A stretch of 64,000 nt of DNA from assembly GCF_964340395.1 (NCBI RefSeq), contig NC_135561.1:23124486-23188485 (forward strand), written 5' to 3'. This document shows, in pieces, positions 38,720 through 52,008 of this stretch. The DNA comes from Glandiceps talaboti. Its lineage: Eukaryota; Hemichordata; Enteropneusta; Spengelidae. A program made the position numbers and the translations under genes. Position 1 is the stretch's first letter; each line of letters starts with the position of its first letter. The notes below the pieces were generated by a model. The model was given only the letters and a program-made list of their open reading frames with translations, was not told the origin of the DNA and searched no databases.

Positions 38720-41700
38720 TGCTATCCATCAATAACCCCCTCTATCTGTCAATAGCAGCTGCTATCTGTCAATAGCCCCCTCTATCCGTTAATAGGCGTC
38801 TCTATCCATCAGTAGCCTCCTATATCAGTCAATATCCCCTCTATCCATCATTACCCCCATCTGTCAATAGCCCCTCTATCTGTTAATAGCCCTTCTATCT
38901 GTCAATGGCACTCTCTATCAGTCAATAACCCCTCTTTCTGTCAATAGCCCCTCTATCTGTTAATAGCCCTTCTATCTGTCAATGACACTCTCTATCAGTC
39001 AATAACCCCTCTTTCTGTCAATAGGCCCCTCTATCTGTCAATGACACCCTCTATCTGTCAATGCCACCATATATCTGTCAATGGCACCCTCTATCTATCA
39101 ATGCCACCATATATCTGTCAATGGCACATCTATCTGTCAATGGCACCATCTATCTGTCAATGGCACCATCTATCTGTCAATGGCACCGTCTATCTGTCAA
39201 TAGCCCCTCTATCTGTCAATGGCACATCTATCTGTCAATGCCACCATATATCTGTCAATGGCACATCTATCTGTCAATGGCACCATCTATCTGTCAATGC
39301 CACCATATATCTGTCAATGGCACCCTCTATCTGTCAATGGCACCATCTATCTGTCAATGCCACCATATATCTGTCAATGGCACCATCTATCTGTCAATGA
39401 CACCATATATCTGTCAATGGCACCATCTATCTATCAATGTCACCATATATCTGTCAATGGCACCATCTATCTGTCAATGGCACCATCTATCTGTCAATGG
39501 CACCCTCTATGTATCAATGCCACCATATATCTGTCAATGGCACCATCTATCTGTCAATGGCACCATCTATCTGTCAATGACACCATATATCTGTCAATGG
39601 CACCCTCTATCTATCAATGCCACCATATATCTGTCAATGGCACCATCTATCTGTCAATGGCACCATCTATCTGTCAATGGCACCATCTATCTGTCAATGA
39701 CACCATCTATCTGTCAATGCCACCATATATCTGTCAATGGCACCCTCTATCTGTCAATGGCACCATCTATCTGTCAATGCCACCATATATCTGTCAATGG
39801 CACCATCTATCTGTCAATGACACCATATATCTGTCAATGGCACCATCTATCTATCAATGTCACCATATATCTGTCAATGGCACCATCTATCTGTCAATGG
39901 CACCATCTATCTGTCAATGGCACCCTCTATGTATCAATGCCACCATATATCTGTCAATGGCACCATCTATCTGTCAATGGCACCATCTATCTGTCAATGA
40001 CACCATATATCTGTCAATGGCACCCTCTATCTATCAATGCCACCATATATCTGTCAATGGCACCATCTATCTGTCAATGGCACCATCTATCTGTCAATGG
40101 CACCATCTATCTGTCAATGACACCATATATCTTTCAATGGCACCCTCTATCTATCAATGCCACCATATATCTGTCAATGGCACCCTCTATCTATCAATGC
40201 CACCATATATCTTTCAATGGCACCATCTATCTATCAATGCCACCATATATCTGTCAATGGCACCCTCTATCTGTCAATGGCACCATCTATCTGTCAATGC
40301 CACCATATATCTGTCAATGGCACCATCTATCTGTCAATGACACCATATATCTGTCAATGGCACCATCTATCTATCAATGTCACCATATATCTGTCAATGG
40401 CACCATCTATCTGTCAATGGCACCATCTATCTGTCAATGGCACCCTCTATGTATCAATGCCACCATATATCTGTCAATGGCACCATATATCTGTCAATGG
40501 CACCATATATCTGTCAATGACACCATATATCTGTCAATGACACCCTCTATCTGTCAATGCCACCATATATCTGTCAATGGCACCATATATCTGTCAATGG
40601 CACCATATATCTGTCAATGGCACCATCTATCTGTCAATGACACCCTCTATCTGTCAATGGCACCATATATCTATCAATGGCACCATCTATCTGTCAATGA
40701 CACCATATATCTGTCAATGACACCATATATCTTTCAATGACACCATATATCTGTCAATGGCACCATCTATCTGTCAATGGCACCATCTATCTATCAATGC
40801 CACCATATATCTGTCAATGGCACCCTCTATCTGTCAATGGCACCATCTATCTGTCAATGGCACCATATATCTGTCAATGGCACCATCTATCTATCAATGG
40901 CACCATCTATCTGTCAATGGCACCCTCTATCTGTCAATGGCACCATCTATCTGTCAATGGCACCCTCTATCTGTCAATGGCACCATCTATCTATCAATGC
41001 CACCATATATCTGTCAATGGCACCATATATCTTTCAATGCCACCATTTATCTATCAATGCCACCATATATCTATCAATGACACCATCTATCTGTCAATGG
41101 CACCCTCTATCTGTCAATGGCACCATCTATCTATCAATGCCACCATCTATCTGTCAATGGCCCCTCTATCTATCAATGACACCATATATCTTTCAATGAC
41201 ACCATATATCTGTCAATGGCACCATCTATCTGTCAATGGCACCATCTATCTATCAATGCCACCATATATCTGTCAATGGCACCCTCTATCTGTCAATGGC
41301 ACCATCTATCTGTCAATGGCACCATATATCTGTCAATGGCACCATCTATCTATCAATGGCACCATCTATCTGTCAATGGCACCCTCTATCTGTCAATGGC
41401 ACCATCTATCTGTCAATGGCACCCTCTATCTGTCAATGGCACCATCTATCTATCAATGCCACCATATATCTGTCAATGGCACCATCTATCTATCAATGAC
41501 ACCATATATCTTTCAATGCCACCATCTATCTATCAATGCCACCATATATCTATCAATGCCACCATCTATCTATCAATGACACCATATATCTTTCAATGCC
41601 ACCATTTATCTATCAATGCCACCATATATCTATCAATGACACCATCTATCTGTCAATGGCACCCTCTATCTGTCAATGGCACCATCTATCTATCAATGCC

Positions 41701-43115
41701 ACCATCTATCTGTCAATGGCCCCTCTATCTATCAATGACACCATATATCTTTCAATGACACCATATATCTGTCAATGGCACCATCTATCTGTCAATGGCA
41801 CCATCTATCTATCAATGCCACCATATATCTGTCAATGGCACCATCTATCTATCAATGCCACCATATATCTGTCAATGGCACCATCTATCTGTCAATGACA
41901 CCATATATCTGTCAATGGCCCCTCTATCTATCAATGCCACCATATATCTGTCAATGGCCCCTCTATCTGTCAATGGCACCATCTATCTGTCAATGACACA
42001 ATATATCTGTCAATGACACCCTCTATCTATCAATGCCACCATATATCTGTCAATGGCCCCTCTATCTGTCAATGGCACCATCTATCTGTCAATGGCACAA
42101 TATATCTGTCAATGACACCCTCTATCTATCAATGCCACCATATATCTGTCAATGGCACCATCTATCTGTCAATGGCACCCTCTATCTGTCAATGGCACCA
42201 TCTATCTATCAATGCCACCATATATCTATCAATGGCACCATCTATCTGTCAATGGCACCATCTATCTATCAATGGCACCATATATCTGTCAATGGCACAT
42301 CTATCTGTCAATGACACCCTCTATCTGTCAATGACACCCTCTATCTGTCAATAGCCCCTCTATCTGTCAATGGCACCATATATCTGTCAATGGCCCCTCT
42401 ATCTATCAATGCCACCATATATCTGTCAATGACACCCTCTATCTATCAATGCCACCATATATCTGTCAATGGCACCTTCTATCCGTCAATGACACCCTCT
42501 ATCTGTCAATGGCACCATCTATCTGTCAATGGCACCATCTATCTGTCAATGGCACCCTCTATCTATCAATGCCACCATATATCTGTCAATGGCACCCTCT
42601 ATCTGTCAATGGCACCATCTATCTGTCAATGGCACCATATATCTGTCAATGGCACCTTCTATCTGTCAATGGCACCCTCTATCTGTCAATGACACCCTCT
42701 ATCTGTCAATGACACCCTCTATCTGTCAATGGCACCCTCTATCTGTCAATGACACCCTCTATCTGTCAATGGCACCATCTATCTGTCAATGACACCCTCT
42801 GTCTGTCAATGGCACCATCTATCTGTCAATGGCACCCTCTATCTGTCAATGGCACCATATATCTGTCAATGGCACCTTCTATCTGTCAATGGCACCCTCT
42901 ATCTGTCAATGACACCACTCTATCTGTCAATGGCACCCTCTATCCGTCAATGTCACCCTCTATCTGTCAATGGCACCATCTGTCCGTCAATGGCACCGTC
43001 TATCTGTCAATGGCACCATATATCTGTCAATAACACCATCTATCTGTCAATGACACCCTGTATCTGTCAATGGCACCATCTATTTGTCAATAGCCCCACT
43101 CTATCTGCCAAATAG
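38720..43115. repeat. 20-bp tandem array
   Basis: About 219 units of CACCATCTATCTGTCAATGG; the left margin (38720-39050) is diverged (AATAGCCCCTCTATCTGTC). Lines of variants at 39421-39540 recur exactly at 39841-39960, a 420-bp (21-unit) block duplication. The unit has no stop in any plus frame, giving frames of up to 559 codons that are not genes. Confidence 0.97.
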
Positions 43116-43119
43116 CTTC

Positions 43120-44940
43120 CTCTGTCCCCTAGTAACTACACGTGTATCATCCATAAATGTAATAACATTGAACCATACATGTAATGAACTAAATTGATCA
43201 ATCCAACCATTAATGACATGTGCTTTAACATTTTAACCCTCAATACCTGTTGTTTCGTTCACTTTCAAGTTATTAAACTTACATTTCAATGTGAATTCTT
43301 TGCATTTTGGTGTACGTTTAAAATGCTCCAAAGTCGAATGTACTTTCTATTTCATGTTACCATAGTGATGGCGGGATTACTAGATCTATCTGAACGCATA
43401 GGTCGCGATATATCACGACATTAGGTATCCTAGCAACCATGACCATGACTCTGGAACATCTTACTCGTAGCCAAAAATGCACGTTACATTTAAGTGGTCT
43501 GCCCCTCCTCCGATAATGTTCACTGTTGCTAGGTGACAGTATGACGTTTTACACATATTAACAATTCACAGTTAGTGGTTGGTTGACTGTAATTACTGGC
43601 ATTTATAATTATCTATAATCTGTTGAATGGAACAACTATTACTATCATAATTCATGATATACTGCTTCTTCATACACAATTCGTTTATAAACGGTTCTGT
43701 TTTACAAGACGTGAAATATGCTAAAAATCATAGTAACGACATTTAATAGATTTAGTCAAATATATTTTGTACTCAGTTGAAGGCAGACGTCGATTTCACA
43801 CTGACACTTGATGAGCATTTATGTAATGCAATTATATGTATTTATCTCTAATGAAGTGCCTCAATTTGACCCAAGTAACCAATATGATGTTTCTCGGAAA
43901 GACTGATGTGGATGTATTCTTTGTTTTGAGAAAGAAAATGAATTTCCTTGTAGGTTTTGTCAGTCATACGGTTTACATTTGGAATAGAATCATACCTGAC
44001 AATGTTTCCCGAGGTGGATAGACAAGTTCATGATAGGGTACAATCAACCATATTTTCAATAGTCGTCAGTATGTATCCTACAGTCTATTAGCACTCCTAC
44101 CTCTCCTAGGTGGTCTGTCTGCCCAAATGGCACAATTTGTAATTGGTAATTCGGTAACGTTCTTTGTTAGCTTTTGGATTTTATTCAAGTAGAATGTAAC
44201 CCATCTGAATTAAAGTAGAATGTAACCCATCTGAATTAAATGTTGACCTGTATCGTAAATGTTCTGGATTGTAATTCTTGTAAGGAGAGGGTTAAGTCTC
44301 GCTATTATCGACATCTTTCCTATATCTGTTTTAAATATGACTTTTCTACGTTTTTACAGATATGTGTGTGTTGTGATTTGCAGTCACTACATAGCTTTAT
44401 TTGACAGCTTTACTTCATGAAATTAAATTCTAAACCAACGGTTAGACTTTGGACGTGTTGTGTTATTTGTTGATTAGTTTTACACCAGTTTATTCACTGA
44501 CTTAACTATGTCACTTTTTCTCTGCACTTTTCAAACTTTAAGGAACTATTTATACATAAAATTAGTAGTATTATGTATAGGTCACTTTTCTTCTTCACCT
44601 TTTCTGTTCTTTTCCAAACAATGAAAATGATTCGTGGTGGTAGGATATAGTCTGCCGTCGAGAACACTTGCTAAGTGTAGCAATAGACGTTGGAGAAAGC
44701 ACGCCTTTATTTTTTACTTGAAAAATGTAATTGAAGACTGTATGGTTACAGTACCAAATCTGATTACAATCCGATGTATTGTACACTTTGCGATTTCTTT
44801 TTGGCTGTTAACAAAACGACAATAAACATAACGACCAAAAAGAGAACTAACACGAGGACAGAACTTTTTCAAATTAATATTATGGTTGGCTCTGCAGCTG
44901 TCTTCACTGAAGAATCTGCAGACTGAATGGGCAGGACAGC
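43120..44940. other. Unique AT-rich region
   Basis: No gene is supported. It contains a 25-bp direct duplication (AAAGTAGAATGTAACCCATC, 44189-44239) and CCTAGCAACCATGACCATGA at 43430, which resembles the core of the repeat at 62470-63130. Short frames lack homology or splice context. Confidence 0.6.
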
Positions 44941-45002
44941 CACACACACACACACACACACAAAGACCGGCGCTAGGGCTGACCAGAAACAAATTTTTTT
45001 GG

Positions 45003-45052
45003 GCCTTGTACACTTAACACTTAACACAAAGAAATCACGAAGTGTACAAGGC
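45003..45052. repeat. Perfect 13-bp inverted repeat (hairpin)
   Basis: GCCTTGTACACTT at 45003-45015 pairs with AAGTGTACAAGGC at 45040-45052 across a 24-nt loop. T and A runs outside the arms extend the pairing after a small bulge. A (CA)n run lies at 44941-44962. Confidence 0.85.
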
Positions 45053-45933
45053 AAAAAAAAATGTGTCCGGCACCTGGTCTGAGATTTTTACGGCATCAAT
45101 TCAAGGGGTATTGTTATGAAAAATAAGCACTGGTTACCATTGAAAATGGTTGCCTTAGTACACTATATCCACAAAACTTTCAACAAAAATGTCTAAATCG
45201 CGAGCAAGCATGAAACTGAGATGACGTGGGGAACGGTTATCTACCTCTCAGTAGGGGATTTACGTAACATATCCTTGGCAAATACACGTACATGTGTGTA
45301 TTTGACCTAAAGCCTGTTGTTCTCATGTTCTGTATCGCTTTGTTGAAAACGAGTATCATTTTCTGTTGATTTGTGATTTGTTTACTCCTCTAAAGACAGC
45401 AATACTTTCCATGTAATATTTGAACTCATCCGTCGCTAGATAATTTTTATTATTTAATAGCAAGTAAAAATCCACATCACCTAAGACAACTTGTAATGTA
45501 TATTTATAAGGTATTTGGATTGAGAGAAAACTTGTTCTTTTCAAAAGTTATGTTTATTCTTGACACGTTTTTTGGTTGTATATTTTCGTTCCATGTACGT
45601 ATGCAATCATTATACGTTTTTGTCTTGCGTTATTTGTTCTTATGTGTATTTTGGGCCGATGGCCTCTAAATGCGAAATAAAATATTCAATACCGTATCGC
45701 TTTGTAACGTCGTTTTTACCTTCCGTAAGGAAGGTTTTATAATAGCGATGAAGTCTGTGTGTAGACCTGTGTGTGTGTGTGTGTGTGTCTGTATCACCAT
45801 TTCCGAACAAACGGCTGCATCAATTCGAACGAAATTTCATAGACATGTTTCGTAGGGTAATGGCAAGAACTGATTAGGTTTTGCTAATAATCCGATGAAT
45901 ATTAATGACCAATTTGAGTAATTAATTGATCGA

Positions 45934-46149
45934 ACGAGTATAAAGTTGGCGTCAGATTCAGATTCAGATTCAGGTAGCATTATCTTGAACGTTATATTGA
46001 GTGTCAGCACGTACTCAGATCCGAAGACACTCGGCAGACTCAAACCTGAAACCATTGAGACTACAGGGAAAGATTCTTCTTCACTGTTGTTAGGTGTATT
46101 CAGATCTGAGGCTATCTGAATCTGAATCTGACGCCAATTTTATACTCGT
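45934..46149. repeat. Foldback element with about 37-bp arms
   Basis: The left arm (45934-45979) reads ACGAGTATAAAGTTGGCGTC then GATTCAG repeats. The right arm (46112-46149) is its reverse complement (CTGAATCTGACGCC, then AATTTTATACTCGT). The arms enclose about 130 bp. It could be a MITE or the hairpin of a non-autonomous transposon; no target duplication was identified. Confidence 0.8.
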
Positions 46150-47733
46150 GCTACACTGAGAAAGATTCTGTTTTCAGGGGTTTCATTGGCTGGACAAACA
46201 CGAGAAAAAAGAAGAAAAAGAAGACAGAGCCAGGGTTTTTAAGTGATTCAAACTCACCAGAAAACAATTTCTTTTCTTGGCTTTAAAATAGGTTTACAAT
46301 GAGCGTGGAGTTCACAACAGGTGAAATATTTATCATCGTATCAATTTTGTCAAATATGGACTTATCATTTTCAAATTTCACACACTAATGCACAGATGAA
46401 TAAAGAGAAATCATGTCTTTTTAGATTTTCGATTAGAAGTTTAGGAAGTATTATATTGACCTCGAACCGTCTCCTTTTTACCATGTTCTTTTCCGATTTC
46501 TCTCAATGAAACTACCGCTGTTTGTTGCAAGACTTGTACATAATCATTTATCTAGCTCTGTATCTCAGGATATAAATACACTCTCACATATTTATCAAGT
46601 GTAATAATCTATAATTTATACCCAAATGTGTGTGGTCAACATATGGAAAATAGACCAAGCCTCGCCAGAGCCTACGAAGAAAATTTCGCGACAATGTATC
46701 AATAATGGTGACCTATACATTGACCTCTATATAATTAGTGTACAGTGAGGGCGCGCCACTCAACAAAATCTTGACAATTTTCCCGTAGTGATTAAAGGAA
46801 TGTGTAAACTCGTGGTGGGACAGAAGGAAGTTCAACACGCACATGCCATATCCCGGGTATGTAGGGGATCACGAAAGCTGAATGAAGTCGAGGATGGCAA
46901 GCTTTCCTGTGCTGAGAATAGGAGGCGAGGCGGGCATTTCAACAACATTTTTGACAACTAACTTTCATTGGGACTTGACGAATCACAGATATAGAGCTAA
47001 ATTTCTTGCATAAATCATGAAATTGCAAACCCTTACGGAAGGCATTCAGTTTAAATCTGGTTGTTGTTGTAAACATTAAGTTTGCTTTATCGTACATTGC
47101 AGTATAACACAGACTGTGGTTAAGTACGGTGCCTTGACCACGTTTCCTACCCAAACCTGAATTAGCACTTACCCCCAAACCTTACTTAGCACTTACGATT
47201 TCACCTGTTTCTATTTCAATTGTGCTCAATGAACAAAAATACACAACACCCTAAAAACTATACGCACTGGGCTATACTTGGCCATCACAATAATGACTTT
47301 TACTGATGCAATGAACTTTAGATTTTAGATTTAGCCCTTGAACATGCACGAATTGTGTCCTTCGTACATGCGGCCACCTCCCAGTACCGTAGCCTGTGGG
47401 GGGGGGGGGGGGAGGGCAACTGCCTGAATTTTAGGAAAAAAGAAAGAAAAAAAAGGAATTTTTCGAATACATAGTGATATTAAAATCGTTACATTACGTG
47501 ACGATTCCTAGCACGCGCGCCTTGAATTGGTGGTTCACTATACTAAAGTCAAAAGTGACTGTACTTACACTGACTCCTCGCTAACATGTCTCTATTGTAC
47601 GCTGGCTTAACTTTGAATAAAAATGTGTTAAGTTAAAATTTAAAAATTCTTCGTGAAGGAAAGTGCAACTGTGCATTTTCCGCGAGTAACAGTAGTCTTG
47701 AAAGTCTCCTTCATTTGAAAACACGTCTCAATA
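46150..47733. other. Unique region with poly-G run
   Basis: Holds a splice-acceptor-like CTGTTTTCAG at 46170-46179 followed by a short basic or charged frame ending near 46240 (possible exon, weak), and a G-rich run at about 47398-47412. No gene is otherwise supported. Confidence 0.5.
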
Positions 47734-47810
47734 ATGTCAAAGAGTGAACCTCCAAAAAAACGACGTCGTGTCCAGCAGTCTATTTTGAAATTTATTAGGA
47801 AACAGACAGG
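47734..47810 (+). CDS. Candidate first coding exon, nuclear/PIP-like N-terminus
   Basis: ATG at 47734 and a strong donor ACAGG|GTAAGT at 47811. It encodes MSKSEPPKKRRRV, a monopartite nuclear-localisation-like basic stretch, then QQSILKFIRKQTG, resembling a PIP box (Q-x-x-I-x-x-F-[FI]). Such N-termini are common on ZMYM/hAT-transposase-like proteins. No partner exon was found nearby, so it may be a relic or belong to a gene with distant exons. Confidence 0.4.
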
Positions 47811-48496
47811 GTAAGTATACCATTTTGTATCACGTCAAAGGAAAAAGTCGTTCAACGTGAGGTCACCTGTATAAAGTGACTCCGAAGATACGCTCTATCT
47901 AATTTACATCTTGTTCCTTATATCAAAACATTTACTGATAAAACGGCAGATCGCTTTTTGGAATATTTGGTAGCCCTGAAAAACTATTAAACTAGATACG
48001 CAGTTTAAGATCCACCCTTGAAGTTCCACTTTCAATTGTGTTCGACGTTGTCATTGGTTGAAACGTTGTTTGATATAATTATCTCATTGCACTGACACTA
48101 GCGTTATTCCACAATTCATTTTGAAGTGACAATTTGATATGGAAAGAATGGCCCTGAATTTGTAAACAGAGCTGTACCTTCGACATCAAAATCCAAACCT
48201 CAAATTTAATTATAATGATAATGACAAGGAGAATCCACTGGGTTCCGACATAAAAGTTTTGGGAATGGCAGAAAATAATATGTTCAAAATGTTAGTTCTA
48301 CTTCCCGTTGTACCTGCACAGACTGTAGGGCAATTAGTTGGGTAAAGAAGAGGGCTATTTTGTTGTGTTATATAACTTATTTGAGAACGCACCATCCGAT
48401 TTTTTTTTATTTAAAAGGTTGTTCTTTTTACTTTGAATCGACATCTTTTCGGCAACTACTTTCAAAAGATACCACATCAGGCCAGAAAAAATAAAA

Positions 48497-48866
48497 AAGC
48501 TGTTCAACGGGCCCGACCTACCCATATTTTTGGCATTTTAATATATATATATATATTGGTGATGGCAATATATCCTCATGCATGCGGGCTTCGCATATCA
48601 GTAAAATGCACACTTTGTTTCAAAATTAAGGCGATTTCTTTATATTTTCTGAATAATACATGTAACAATATACATTTGAAGCTGTTCAACGGGCCCGACC
48701 TACCCATATTTTTGGCATTTCAATATATATATATATATATTTTGGTGATGGCAATATATCCTCATGCATGCGGGCTTCGCATATCAGTAAAATGCACACT
48801 TTGTTTCAAAATTAAGGCGATTTCTTTATATTTTCTGAATAATACATGTAACAATATACATTTGAG
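48497..48866. repeat. Tandem duplication, two copies of about 181-187 bp
   Basis: Copy 1 is 48497-48677 and copy 2 is 48678-48866. Both start AGCTGTTCAACGGGCCCGAC, carry an internal (TA)n tract and end near ACATTTGA. They differ mainly in TA length. Not recognised as coding. Confidence 0.92.
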
Positions 48867-49279
48867 TCTATTGCAAATAATACAATATCTTATACAGTGG
48901 TTTACTTGGCTCTGATGATGCATACAAGTGTGAATTGAGATTAAATTACGCTGTTACATATCCAACGTGCACTAAAGGGAATTGAGCAAAAGTTTACGAC
49001 CATGTTATGTGGGCTGAGCAGTCATTGGGCCACCAGAGGTCTGATAGTCTTAAGTCTTGAAATGTTTTGTTCTTGATTCGGGATTTTTTGGAACCAAATT
49101 AACCTTCAGGAGAAGTCAGTTACCAAGTGCACATCCGCAAATATCTTTCAGCTTTGCCACAACAAAATACACTTCCGTCAGAAATATGTACTGCATAGCA
49201 TAATTGTCTCAATTCTGGTATTTTAATACCATTATATTCAAGCATTGTAAGACTTTAATTATGTGACAATTTGGCGGTT

Positions 49280-50110
49280 CTTATAAGGGAAGGGGACTCC
49301 AAACACCATCAATATTAAATAAGTGTATGACATTGCTGACATCACATTCCACAAGCTTGAGTGTTGCATTATTGAAACATACATGGATAAAATATCACTT
49401 TTGACACGTTTTAGAAATGATATATTCATGCTATTCCGTGGCATACAAACTGAACTTAATATTCTGAGTGAAAAGATAAATTAAATGCACCCAACATTTA
49501 AATTTGGTCAGCTCAGAAACGGAAGTGGTATATCTTGATCTGGTGATTTACAAAGGCCATAGGTTCAAACAAACCAGAACGTTGGATATCAAGACTCAAA
49601 CCAAACCGACTGACACTTTTCAGTACCTCCACAGACAATCATGTCACCCAAATGCGGTCTTTAATGGTTTTATTAAAGGCGAAACAATGAGATACATACA
49701 TACATACATACATACATACATACATACATACATACATACGAATGTGCAGTAACGAAGAAGATTTCCAAAACAAATTGAAATTCTTCATAATCACATTGAC
49801 ACAAAGAGGATACAACAAATCAAAAGTGATTAGCTCGGTAAAGGGGGTCTGTTAGGAGAATAGGGAGACTTATCTCCAAAGTCGGACACCAACTCAAGAG
49901 ATTCCTTTAGTCTTCAAAACAACTTATAGTCCCAACATCAAGGCGTCTAATCTAAAAGACGCACTAACAAAACATTGGAAACTGCTAGAAAATAAATCCA
50001 ATGTAACCTTGAACCAACTCTACCCGACCAAACCAATCTTAACACAGAAAAGAAAGAAAAATCTGAACGACATACTTGTCACAACTAAACTGAAGTCCTC
50101 TGCCTCTAAA
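49280..50110 (+). pseudogene. Penelope-like retroelement reverse transcriptase remnant
   Basis: Frameshifted fragments in order: a degenerate active-site region near 49410 reading RFRNDIFMLFRG where an aspartate pair is expected; HPTFKF; EVVYLDLVIYKG; KPTDTFQYLHRQSCHP; FNGFIKGETMRY; EEDFQNKLKFF then RGYNKSK; VFKTTYSPNIKASNLKDALT; KHWKLLENK; KKNLNDILV. This order matches the RT C-terminal half of Penelope-like elements. At least two frameshifts and in-frame stops are present. No GIY-YIG endonuclease was seen downstream. A CATA run interrupts it at 49690-49738. Confidence 0.8.
49690..49738. repeat. (CATA)n microsatellite within the Penelope-like remnant
   Basis: About 12 CATA units placed exactly where codons Y-I-R (TACATACGA) join GETMR to MCSNEEDF, so it probably expanded from the coding sequence TACATAC. 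Confidence 0.9.
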
Positions 50111-51890
50111 AGCAAGCCTTGTTTATCATAATGTGATCGAAATACTAGCATCTCTGCTTGATGAACAAATTTAAAATTTAACCATATGATAACATGCAAA
50201 ACCAACCTTCAGCAAACATGCTTCCTTTTTGAAGTAACTAAATATTGAGAATATTGCATACTGGTGAAAGCTTAGGTGCAGCATAATCATAAAGTTTAAA
50301 ATCTTCTCAGAAAAATAAATTTACTACTGAATACATAAGTAGTTTTCAACCACCATCAATCTGTATGAGAATTAAGTGTTTTATTATCTCATTGACTGTG
50401 TAGTGCAAGGAATGGTTGAACAATAAATGTACATATGAATCACTACTCGATACAAGCATCAGTTTTTGCTACACTAACATTCCACCACACTCAAGTGCAC
50501 ACTCTTCACAATACAATACATATAGGAGGAAGTTCACATGTTTTATTTTCGGTTAGGAAGCACAATAACAAATCAGTACAAGATATGTATGTTACAGTAT
50601 TTAGATGCTTCTACATTCTATATGTCAATAACCTCACATGGTTTATCACTCTGCACTAAAAACCAGAGAAAAAAAAATTTACATTACGTTGAAAAAAATC
50701 TATGGAAAAACGTAAGTGTTACCAAGTGTGTTAGAAGACATTGACTGTTATTGATATACTATTCACCCAAGAGAGGAAAAATTCCGGAACATTACGAAAA
50801 CGGTGTATGTGTGGGGGGTGGGGGGGGGGTGGCCCCTCGCCGTGTCTGTGGCCCCTACCTACTACGTGCGTGAGCCTGGAATGGCATCACTTCTCAAAGT
50901 CACGCTAACCGCAGTAGCCAATCAAATGACTATAGCTCCCAAACTTGTAACCAATCAATGGTCATCAAAATCCCGCCACACGAAATTACAACAACGTCAC
51001 TGTGGCGTCACCTTGCCACTTACACCACTCCATTTGTATCCAAAACAACAACAGCCTCTCTATAAAGGTTCAACATAGCCGACAAAACAACATTTTCACA
51101 CAAACCACTAGAAAATATTATATTACTCTGATATAAACACACAGTCCTGCATGCATAAATTGATACACAGCCACATAGATTTGATGGAACCATCACATAG
51201 TACAAGATAGAGTTGACAAGCAAAGTGTAATTCTACATCTTGTACAATTGTTGGCATAAATTTGAATGATGCAAACAAGCCCACAGCACACACTGACACA
51301 AACATACACACAAACATCCACATTTACTCGAATCAATCTGTATGATTTAAAAAAAAGATATGTATAGTAAATAAATATTTACAGGGGGATGGAGGAAATC
51401 ACACATGGTCTGTTAAATAAAACATGACCCCCCCCATTCTCCATTTCTAAAAAGTGACCCTCCCCTTTGGCCCATTTTGTAAATCATGACCCTCCCCATG
51501 ACAATGGCATATTATGGCGCATTATTGGGGCCATTATTATGTACAACTTATTTGATTCGTCTCAACAACTTATTTGGCACCTCGACATCTTATTTAAATT
51601 CGTCTCAACAACTTATTTGGCTCCTCGATAACTTATTTGCCTCGACAACTTGTTTGGCTCCTCCATAACTTATTAAAGTCAACATGTATGACGTTCTCTT
51701 GTACGCAATATTTTAGCATCCCTAGCTCCCCTTCAGTAAATATGTGCTCTCTTGCGCAAACGTCACTTCGCGTCATACAAAATCTGCTGTTACGTCAAAG
51801 AGCATCATCAAAGTTTTTTTTGTAGTTTTTTGAAGAGTGACTGATGGTTTCTCACAATGTTGAAACGCGGAAGCAAATGTTATAACCAAA
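50111..51890. other. No gene recognised
   Basis: AT-rich sequence with a G-run at 50808-50832 and a C-rich degenerate repeat (GTGACCCTCCCC-like, 51424-51500). CTTATTTGGCTCCTCGA-type degenerate units lie at 51545-51675. Short frames have no recognisable domain. Confidence 0.55.
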
Positions 51891-52008
51891 GTTAGTCCTG
51901 CTTGCATGCGGAGTAATCCGGGACTCGATTCTGACAATTGTCCCTCCTAGGTGTTTAGAATCAAGTCAGTAATACAGACTCGTGCACCGTCATGTAAGCA
52001 GGACTAAA
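51891..52008. mobile_element. MITE-like 118-bp inverted-repeat element
   Basis: GTTAGTCCTGCTTGCATG at 51891-51908 is nearly the reverse complement of CATGTAAGCAGGACTAAAC at 51991-52009. Internal GATTCTGAC and TAGAATCAAGTCAG add a nested inverted repeat. It could instead be a structured RNA or a palindromic regulatory site. Confidence 0.6.

Noticed and set aside
39061-40740. 559-codon open frame and overlapping frames
   Set aside because: Entirely made of the stop-free 20-bp tandem unit; all three frames give the same peptide cycle.
46180-46240. Possible last exon after CTGTTTTCAG
   Set aside because: Short charged reading in more than one frame, no homology and no matching upstream donor that I can establish.
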